64,000 nucleotides of DNA from Strobilurus pachycystidiatus (lineage: Eukaryota; Basidiomycota; Agaricomycetes; Agaricales; Physalacriaceae), in the NCBI GenBank assembly GCA_019915135.1, contig JAHLMK010000021.1:496001-560000 (forward strand), given 5' to 3'. The notes below the pieces were generated by a model. That model saw only the letters and a program-made list of their open reading frames with translations, was not told the DNA's origin and searched no databases. A program made the translations under genes and the position numbers. Shown here one piece after another: positions 55,601 through 64,000 of the stretch. How positions within the stretch are numbered: position 1 is the stretch's first letter; every line of letters starts with the position of its first letter.

Positions 55601-58117
55601 CACGTCCATCCAGGTCCTGGCCTGAGGCGTTATCATTTGTGTCCATATCTACTCAAGCGTGACTGGGATGTCCAACAACCAATGCGCTCGCTGGGCGTGA
55701 ACAAGCTTCCACCATTGAGTCCGGGCGCAATGTAAACGATCCTGTTCTTCGTTTGAGATGGCATCTAACAGTTACTGTGTGTGCACAGTCCGAAGATGTT
55801 CACTTGGGTTCCAGTGCCTGCTCTCAGAGTCATTGGATCTGTCACAGGTACTGTTTCTTCCCCACAAAGACAAGAGCTTCACCTGTCCGGCTGCGTAATG
55901 CTAGGCTCATGCAACCTTTCCTTCTGAGGGTTGCCCTCACTCTCAGCTCACTCCTCAACTCTACGATGTACCTAGTGGCCAATTAAGTTATCTCTTCAAG
56001 CTACTCGAGCACGTTCCGAGTTGGTTTGCCCTTTGATTCGCTTTCTCATCTCTTCGTAAAATGCGTTCTTCTGATTCGAGCAACTTTCTGATGTCCGACG
56101 TCTCGTAACGGAACCAACAAGTCCCTCGCGGATTCGAAGGGGGAAATTGCGTACATATCTGCATCGGTACCGGTTACACAGCTAATTCAAACGTATGTAC
56201 CGTCAAACTATCCGGCGTTCTACACCGTGCCGTGTGATCCTTCCTTCCTTCCAAGGTCAAAGTGGCAAGAGGTGGCAAGAAATAATCAGAGTTCTTCATT
56301 GACTTTCCTGAGCCCACTCTGGATATGTGTTTGCCGGTTTTCTTGAACTGTGTGTCAGTGCGTGAGCAGGTTTTGAATGGATGTTCCATATGGCTTTAAT
56401 CCTCCAGGTACCACCGCCGTTGACACTTACGCCAGCCTGACGCTATCTCTGTCGTTGCTTTGACCTTGTCTAAAATCTGTGACGCTGACTCTTCGTTGAC
56501 GTTGGTCACAGGACAGCATTAGTGAATGACTCGTAATTTGAGCCTCCTGGGACATCTTCCTCAACGCGAACTCCGCTGTTTCTCCGGCTCTTGAAAATAG
56601 TTCTGTTTGACCCGTCAGTACGCGTCAGTGTCTATTAGCATATTGGACCCTTGTCAATGCTTTGCCTTGAACGTTCTCCCGACAATTGCTTTCGCTGCAA
56701 GAGCCTGCAACATACAGAGTGACTGCTTTCCTGGGCCCTAATGAACTATCCCGTTCTCTGCGCACCGCGAAGAAAAAATACGGTCTTTTAGGTCATGGGC
56801 TCGAAGAGATGTACGGTTACAAAAGTGACCTGACACTGAGCTGATGACGACTGATTGTCAATGTCCGTCGGCGCACCTCAACGTTACTCGGTGTTCGGCT
56901 CGCGAAACGGTAAACCAGCCGCGGAACAGTTTTCATTGGTTTAAGGTCGACAGGCACTCTCAGGTACTTAACATAATAGACGGGGGAGAACCTCCGACAA
57001 TCGTGTCGTCATGTAAGGCACGTCGGGTCCTGTCACTTCGAGGCGGCATGGAGGCTTTAATGAGTTGAAGAGTACGTCCATTTCCCAAATAGGAGGAGAT
57101 AGCTCGCAGGATTTTTCACTGCACTTTAGCCACTGCTGCAAGGTAGCATACTGATATACAATCTCAGGACTTGCATCCAGGCGATGTCGTTCTCGCAGCG
57201 GGACTTTTGTGCCGAACATCTCTGTTTTATTGATCTTCTGGTGTTGACTTTCAGCGGTGGCTTTCGGTGTCGTACGTGAGTGGGCCTAGCTCGTTATCGC
57301 TCTTGCTGACATCAGATCTACTCAGTGTGCAGTGGAAGGTGTTCGAGAGTCGGTCAGGAGTGGCCCAGATAGAATAATGCCCAGCGCGCATCACTGGGCT
57401 CCCTCGCCCACCTTCGTCAACCAAGGGCCCATTGAAGAGATTGCAGATATATGATTGTGGCTAGTCCACCGCTTGTCCCTTTGATAGTTTAAAGCTCGAG
57501 AGACTTGAAGGCCAGTTTACCACTACCCTTTACGGTGTACTGCGCTATTCGCGACAGGCGAGATTGAGCCTAACCAGGTGATTGATTGTTATGCTTCTAT
57601 TATCCCCAGTCTACTTACTGGCCGGCATGCTTTTGATTCCTACAGGTCCTTTTCTTTGTTTCGCTTTCTCGAACTTGCGAACTTGTGCGCATTACGTTAT
57701 GCACAGTTTTTGCACTGATGGAACCCCGGCACTATCGGAAGCTTCATACTCTGTACAGTGCCCTGTGTGCGTTCTACCTCAAGGAACGGATGCTTGTATG
57801 GCCGTCTCGCCATTCAAGTCGCACGGGCAGCGTACGGCAAGCAAACCGGACTGTTTCAGTAGGGCCGACCGTCTCGTAACGGTGGTACGTACTCCAGTTC
57901 TATTCTATTTTATGTTCGATGTTCGATAGGAGTTAATTATGTTAATGAGATCTCACCTGAATCTCAGAATGTCAAAATGCAAGGCCCTTAGGCTTAACCG
58001 AATCAAGCACCTGTCACTTCAGCGAGATATCCCCTTTTCGCGTGCATTTAAAGGATTGGCAGCGTATGCACACCACCGTTCCGTCGCCTTCGCCGATTCA
58101 TCTCTTCCTCATCTCCC
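52611..58117. other. 5.5-kb region without recognised genes
   Basis: Both strands were read. Open frames are short and carry no family motif. It contains the tandem repeat at 53821-54570. The stretch 55080-55340 has a hydrophobic reading (ILGLACIADGVLNGASGS) that could be a relic of a membrane protein, but a stop follows and no partner exon was found. No rRNA, tRNA or transposase was recognised. It may be old transposon debris or hold unrecognised noncoding genes. Confidence 0.4.
53821..54570. repeat. Diverged tandem duplication, two units of about 370 bp
   Basis: Unit 1 is about 53821-54186 and unit 2 about 54201-54570, offset 380-384 bases. Shared blocks in order: CAAGAYCGCRTAGGAAG, GAAGTGTGTGTACC/GAGGTGTGTGTGTCC, GATTCTCRAR, CCTTAGCGC/CCTTAGGCGC, CCCTGGGYCAAAGCAAC, GACGACATCA, CATTCTC and TGTCATAGGACG. 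Substitutions and indels do not follow codon positions and both minus-strand frames are broken differently, so it looks noncoding. Confidence 0.8.
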
Positions 58118-61100
58118 ATGCCTGCGGAGGTATCTGTCACCAAGGCCAAGCGCAAAGCTCGGCGGCAGGGCGCAGTAGAGTCCTTGAACTTTGACAACGC
58201 TCTTGCTCGAGAAGTAGAAGAGAAACGCAGTCGAGGTAAGAATCTATCGTCACCGACGTTCGGACCCTTCCTGATCATTTTGTTAGGCGAGGTAAGGCCC
58301 TTTCGACGATCAATATACCACTCACTAACCACATCACGTCGTCAAGGTCAGTTGTGCAGAGTGCCGAAGGTGAGGAATGCTCTTGATGCTCAGTCTCCCT
58401 GTTTTGACTGTGGGGGTGATTTAGACTCAAGATCAAATGCGACAAACAAATCCCATGTCACCAATGTGTCGTACGTTCGTCCTCAATCTACAACCGTCAA
58501 TCACTTGTTGACTACTTTCAAGCGGCGTGGATGCACATCTCTTTGCCCAAACGGTAAGTTATCTGACCAACTCGAGTATCTTGCCTCCTTGACACGCTTT
58601 CAGGCAGTCTTTCCACTGGCCAAGGCACTCGTTTCGTGCTTGCGGCAACAGAGCATTTGCACGGCAAGATAGAGCGCCTCACAGCTCGTATACGACAGCT
58701 TGAAGGTGCTCTCTCGAAGACCGAGTCTCACGCGGACAATCCACATCCTCTGTCGCAAGCTGATCTATTGGATCTTGACGCGCCTTCCGATCTGGATCCT
58801 CTCTCAGACGGAGATCAATTTCGCAGCTCTGTGCCTCCCTCAAACATGCACGGTACCTTGTCGATCTCCAATCACGGTGTTTCCAGATTCTTTGGAGCCA
58901 CTGGCGGCTGCGAGGTGAGCGCACTGGGTCACAACGAGCGCAACTCAACCCTATTTTCGTAGAGTTTTATCATCGCTTCCGAAGAACTGGACGACTGTTG
59001 CAGTGTCGCCCTCGAATCATCACCCGGGTCTAGCCCAACAGCAACCCTTTTTGAAGCAGATGATGTTGGCGTGTTTGCACGATCCTTCCCACTGTCAAAA
59101 CCTCGCAGCTCGACGGAGATATACGATGCCATTTTGAGCAATCTTCCCTCTAGGGAACGAGCCACAGTCCTCGTCCGATCCTACTTCGGTCTTTGCGAGT
59201 GGTTCGTTGATGGAATAGGCCGCGAACAGATCGACGAACTTCTTTCTATCATTTATCAGAAGCAATCATTCTCTCTGCAGGACAACGACCACAGTCCCCA
59301 CGATCTTTCCTTGTTATTTATTGTTTTTGCCATAGGATCGCTCGCTGAGCACGACGGCGTTTTCGCCGAGGAGGCAGACCACCTCCATCAAATGTCCAGT
59401 GCTGCCATCTCGCTTCAATCTTTCTTAGAGAAACCGTCTCTTGTGACCGTACAGTGTATACACCTGCTTAGCGTCTACAACGCCATGATTGGCGGAAATC
59501 CCTCGGCCGCGACAAGTATGGAGACCACCTGGTCGCTGACTCGACTGGCGGCCCAGTTGGCGCATAGTGTGAGTTGGAAGGCTTTACAACATCACTCAAC
59601 CATGCTGACAGGTTGCCACTACAGATTGGCCTTCGTGAGAAGCACACAATTATCCCTGCCGTCCTAAAATTGATATATCTCCAGACAAGGACCCGGAACG
59701 CTGGAAACTGTCCAGCGTAATGGTTCAGCGTCGCCGCATGTTCTTCTGGGATCTGTATGTCGCGGACATTTGGCAGGTATGTGCCAATGCTCTGTCCAGA
59801 GACGCGTCGACTAATCTTCGTCAGAGTCTTCACACTGGACGCCCTCCATCGTTTGATCTGGCGTACATCGACTGTAAACTCCCGCAATCGGTTAGTGACT
59901 CTAGTGGGGCATCAGATTGTGCGTCTGTCATTTGGAACACCCTTCTTCGTGTCTGTGTTAATTGCTCATCAGTCGGCACCTGGCAATATCGATTCGCTTC
60001 AGAATGTGTGGCCAAAGTTACTGCTTGTACTTTGGCTGCGGAATCTCCCAATTACTCGGACATCATGAGACTGGACGCTATGATTCGCGATTATCCCCTT
60101 CCAACCATAGATACTGGTAACAAGGCGACATCCTCATGGCAGCAATTCATACTTGATCATGTTCGAGAGACTGGTACGTGCGAGTGTTTCGCTAACTGGG
60201 CATGCACTGACTCCATGAAGTGCTGATGTACATCCATCGCAATTATTTTGCCCAGGCATTCATCGACGATCCAGTCAACCCTCTGAAGAGTTCGTTTGCT
60301 CCGTCAGTACTAGCGACGTACCGCGCCTCCTCAACCATCTTGAAATGCGCGAGAGATCAGTTCAACCAGTGGACAAGCACTTGCGGACGTTTTTGGATGA
60401 TGTGGACGTTCGCCTTCTCCGCTGCAGTGAGTCACCAGCTATCATGTTGGCTCGTCGTTTGAACGCCCATCCTTTTAAGGTGGTCTTTGGAACTGTTGTC
60501 ACTGGCGGGCCAAGCTCGCCCTTGGCTAATCCTGCCATGATGGAACTGAGGGAAGCATGCATCTTGTTCTCGAAGGTTGCTCATCACAGCATGTATGCCA
60601 AGAAGGCTCTCGTAGGTCCCTCAGTGCTCGGAGGAGATCGTGGTGCTAACTTGCCATCAAAGCCAATTCTTGCCAAGTTGAAAGAGAAAGCACACGCCGC
60701 TATGGCCGTCGTAGAAGAGACTTCATCACTCGATTCGACTGCATCCCCCATTTGCAGCGCAGGACTGGAGAACGACCTTTTGATATTTGGGGGACGCACC
60801 TGGTTTCTTTCCCGACACTTCGATAGGCGAGCGGTGCCACCACCAGAACCCGACATACGCCTACACAGCCCCAGTTCCGCCCCTTCGCCGACGGACTATC
60901 GGCCTGTTTTGCTCCATCCATGCTCATACGAGCGTGATAACGTTTCCAAGGTTGACTTGGACGCAAAGCCCCAACTTTTCGTCGATGTCTCCGCCTACGT
61001 GCCCAATGCCACACCTCGAGTATTCAGGCAGGACGACGTATACCCATCTCAATACTTGAACCATTCCGCCGCCACCTCCGTGTTTGCTCCAGACCCCAAG

Positions 61101-61172
61101 CTGGACCAATGGCATGCATTTCTCCGCTCATCTGGGGCCGATATCGACGTAAATTCCAATTTCCCCTTCTAG
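58118..61172 (+). CDS. Zn2Cys6 fungal transcription factor
   Basis: Start MPAEVSVTKAKRKARRQGA at 58118. Tiny exons then build the zinc cluster: exon 1 58118-58235, a 5-nt exon 58287-58291 (GCGAG), exon 3 58347-58369, and further short exons give RGEVSCAECRR, LKIKCDKQIPCHQC and RRGCTSLCPNG, i.e. C-x2-C-x6-C-x5-C-x2-C with the CxxRRGCxxxCPNG ending. SLSTGQGTRFVLAATEHLH and a short coiled coil (IERLTARIRQLEGALS) follow, as usual for dimerising Gal4-type factors. The middle (59.0-60.2 kb) holds the fungal-specific regulatory domain (SYFGLCEWFVDGIGREQID, RMFFWDLYVADIWQ), which starts at FEADDVGVF. The C-terminal exon ends AFLRSSGADIDVNSNFPF. Some 700-odd residues. It is the likely regulator of unknown targets; the neighbouring oxidoreductase at the edge is only a candidate by proximity. 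Confidence 0.88.
58287..58291 (+). other. 5-nt microexon in the Zn2Cys6 factor gene
   Basis: GCGAG, between acceptor TTGTTAG and donor GTAAGG. Exon 1 ends in phase 1, and exactly five bases are needed to reach the frame of VSCAECRR. Skipping it shifts the zinc-cluster frame. Confidence 0.75.
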
Positions 61173-61346
61173 TCATTGTAGATTGACGAAGGACAGCTGA
61201 GGTCGTACACTGTAATTTATTGGTCTTGAAGGGTGTCTATTGAACTGTATCGTTATTCCTATGTACACGTAACTATATAATACAGTAGAAGTAAACTATC
61301 GGAGGTAACAACAGGTTGTGTTATTGTGTAAAGAAAAGTTCGATGT

Positions 61347-64000
61347 TCACACGTAGCACTTGAATCGTGTGTCGGCGGATCCTTTCCAATTTACTTGCAG
61401 ACAGAGTTTAAGAACGGAGCGCAAATAGGCGTGTCAACAGCAGACGTACCACAGTGCCAGCAATCCAGGATGTGATCCGGGTCACTGAGGAACAGGCTGA
61501 GAATACAGAGATTGAACACTGGATGCCAACACTCACTATTTCTCCTTGATGTTCACGAGACGTCCATAGTTAGTACCCCAGAACGATGCTAGTTGACGAT
61601 CAGCAACATCGATGCGTGATTACGGATGTGAGAGTACTACCTTCGAAATCAGGCTCATGGACGTCGGCTTCGTTCTAATCGAGAGACAAGTTATGACCAG
61701 GCGTCAAAGAAACACCGAGAGATACATACCTGGTACGCTCCCGGAGGCGTGATTGCTCTGAGGTTGTCGATGGCTGCAGACAAATCGCTGTATATTTCAT
61801 CCCTGGCGGCTGCGGTTGTATTGTACTCCCAGTGCGCGAAAGAAAGCAGCTGTGATTGAAAGGCACTTGAGTATTCGACCTACAAAAGCTAGCAACATTC
61901 TATACGTACGTGCCAGATGGAGTTCCTCCAAGCGGGATTGACACTTGTTGTACCATCATCCTCAAAATAGTAGGGAGCGACAGCGAAGAGGGTCGTAAAT
62001 GGCGCCGTTTTCACCGTGTTGAAGACTGCCTGAACTAATGCGGCCTTGTTCTGTTCCTCGAAATTAGCTGCCGGCACCAGACGTGAACCGATAAGGAATG
62101 GTAGACCGGTAGGCTGCAAACGAATGAATAACTAGAAGGTGACATGCCAGTGGCTGCATGGCGACTCACAACACCACCCGCAACCAGAGCGACGACGTCA
62201 GACAACGAGTCTTCTGCCGTTATGCTGAACTCGCCCTCCAGTTCGTTCAGGAAGAAATTTTGTAGGGCAACCATTTGGTCTGATGCCTCTTCCACGCTCA
62301 GTAATGGATTTACAAAAACAATGTTCGATCGAGGCTAGAAAAGAAATTCAGAACAACCCTGGTTGAAGCACGGTGTTACCGGACATACAACAATATAACC
62401 GCCCCAACCTAGCAGCAATCGTCAGGTCAACTGTTTCTCGGTCGAAGGAAGGTTCTTACCGTTCTTAGCCCACTCGACAGAGCTGTTGACCAGAAGATTT
62501 ATGAAAGCCTCCGTCTTGCTGTCATCGGCGGCGCCATCAAAGATTCCAATGATACTGTACGAGGCAGAGTCAGAATGAGTGTTATAGACGAGCTATTCAC
62601 TTACGTGGTCAGAGTCTGCGTAGGGAACGCCTTCATTGTGGCCTCCATGACCAAGCCAAAAGTTCCACCGCCTGTACAAAGATGAGCCGGTATCGAAGGT
62701 TGAGAATATCTGAGCTGACCTCCACCGCGAAGAGCAAAGAATAGATCCGTGTTTTGGCACTGGTTCGCGACAAGGTAGTCACCGGTGGGCGTCACCACTT
62801 TGATCTGGAGCTGCATGGACATACATAGAGACCATGATGAGCGAGGTCAACGACTCGGAGACGCGGAGGAGGACGTACAACGCGATCGACAGCCAGTCCA
62901 AAAGTGTTAGACAACGCGCTTTCTTGTATGTGAGCTTGGCATTCGGACGTTTGACACTGCAATTTTCTCTACCTATGTCCGCCTCCCTGTCGAGCATCTG
63001 ATTAACATTGTGACAAGTACATCAGCGCTGATCATCACCTGGAGATATCCACCTGCGGCGCCGACGGTTGGACTAGCACCTCCAGGTAAGAGGAGACTGT
63101 GATTGTTCGCGTATTCGTATAAAGTACCGTAGGTAACACCGGACTGTGCAGGGAGTGATCAGCGCCAATTGGAACACGACGCAACGCGAGAGGACGAGCT
63201 TACCCCAAAGGAAACTCCTTCATGCGCGACAGAAGAGTCACAACCCTCTGGAACAAATGCAGCGTCATGAATGATCTGCCAGATTGATGTCAGAGGGACA
63301 CCGCGCAGCACCTACACGACATACCGATTGTAGGTTGTGAGTCTGTATATTTTGCTTCAGCGTGGAACGGGTAGGCGTCGTATGATAAACATACCCAGAG
63401 AGCGAGTGAATCAGGAGCTGCACTGCGTCCAGAATAGTCATGCTATGAGGACGTGTAAGTGAATGAAGCTGGGTCCGAGCTAGATCAAACATATTTACAC
63501 CCGTGTTTTTGATGGCAAGCATAGTGCCCGTCTTTTTGGCGAACTCGAATGCTGCTTGGACGTCTGAGACATTTCGGACATCAATCTGTGCGACGAAGCT
63601 GGTAAGATACGACCCCCGTCGATGTTGCGAGACGTACGTAGTACGGTGAGACGCTGCCCTGTTGACACATGGACGGAGGGGAGACCGCGTCAGGATTAGT
63701 AGGAGACAGGTTATCTAGAAGACATTGTTCCCCTGTTGCTTGACAGCCCTCCCATTGTGTCTGAGGTGGGTTAGAACAAAGCGAAGGCACAAGCTCAGTG
63801 ATGATTCACCTGCATGTAGGCTCCAAAGAACGGGAGACGGAAGACTGGGAATGATATGAGAACCTAGTAAGCTCGCAATGGAAGCCGAGGTTTACAATCA
63901 TCGGTGTAATTTCCCATAATGTTTTGGCAAGCGGAGGCATCCTCGTCACCAAGTACATTGTCCGAGACTAAGGGAAAGCATGGACGAGCGAAGGGTACCC
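61347..64000 (-). CDS. FAD-linked oxidoreductase, berberine-bridge-like (partial, N-terminus off right edge)
   Basis: Second VAO/BBE-type flavoprotein of the window, related to the gene at 24882-27230 and transcribed the same way. From the right edge: VPFARPCFPLVSDN, ACQNIMGNYTDD, LPFFGAYMQ, TQWEGCQATGEQCLL, TMLAIKNTG joined to HDYSGRSAAPDSLALW (His for covalent FAD), LPGGASPTVGAAGGYLQ, LFFALRGGG with GGGTFGLVMEATM, FWGTNYGRLVNIKEK, DPDHILDCWHC and the end VNWKGSADTRFKCYV, stop at 61347. Many introns, the last ones short. The second flavin-linking Cys of plant BBE is not present (GGASPTV). The first exon with the signal peptide lies beyond base 64000. The substrate is unknown. It follows the Zn2Cys6 gene tail to tail, 174 bases apart. 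Confidence 0.85.

Noticed and set aside
1..64000. CRISPR array, prophage or bacterial operon structure
   Set aside because: Intron-rich genes and eukaryotic families throughout; no regularly spaced short repeats were seen.

Overview
This is a stretch of fungal nuclear genome. The genes are compact and cut by many short introns (about 40-65 nt, GT...AG with CTNAY-like branch sites), strands are mixed, and intergenic spaces are short. Family types such as fungal GMC oxidoreductase, DUF6534-type seven-helix proteins, MYND proteins, Hmp1/CsbD-like and perilipin-like proteins point to a mushroom-forming basidiomycete (Agaricomycetes). I do not name a species. Gene models were spliced by eye, using frame continuity and family motifs, so outer boundaries are firmer than some internal junctions.

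Left part (1-24.7 kb), gene dense: an acidic unknown protein cut by the left edge; an unknown proline/serine-rich protein; cyclin C of the Mediator kinase module; a microbial-type poly(ADP-ribose) glycohydrolase; a MYND-finger protein; a complete separase of about 7 kb with an intact His/Cys dyad; a secreted GMC oxidoreductase with a 4-nt microexon; a perilipin-like protein; and a divergent pair made of protein-L-isoaspartate methyltransferase and an auxin-efflux-carrier-type transporter.

Middle part (24.8-36.2 kb): a secreted FAD-linked (berberine-bridge-like) oxidoreductase, a nuclear-looking unknown protein, a small secreted double-psi-barrel (expansin-like) protein, an ankyrin protein divergent from an F-box-like/LRR protein, and a second F-box/LRR protein.

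Duplicated part (37-47.3 kb): three same-direction copies of a DUF6534-type membrane-protein gene (A, B, C). Copies B and C lie in direct repeats of about 3.06 kb. Each repeat ends in the 3' tail of a CaMK-type kinase gene, so copy B is followed by a frameshifted kinase-tail fragment and copy C by the full kinase. A 912-bp insertion with short inverted ends and a 9-bp direct repeat sits at the start of unit C; the paralogous position in unit B is uninterrupted. The kinase has HGD in place of HRD.

Right part (47.3-64 kb): a possibly myristoylated small protein, a CsbD/Hmp1-like small protein with a clear TATA box, a LodA-like (lysine/glycine oxidase family) gene, a 5.5-kb stretch without recognisable genes but with a diverged 380-bp tandem repeat, a Zn2Cys6 transcription factor with a 5-nt microexon, and a second FAD-linked oxidoreductase cut by the right edge. 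No rRNA, convincing tRNA or CRISPR was seen. The genes do not form an obvious biosynthetic cluster. Most are housekeeping or lineage-typical genes, and the main novelty lies in the duplicated block and in splicing details.
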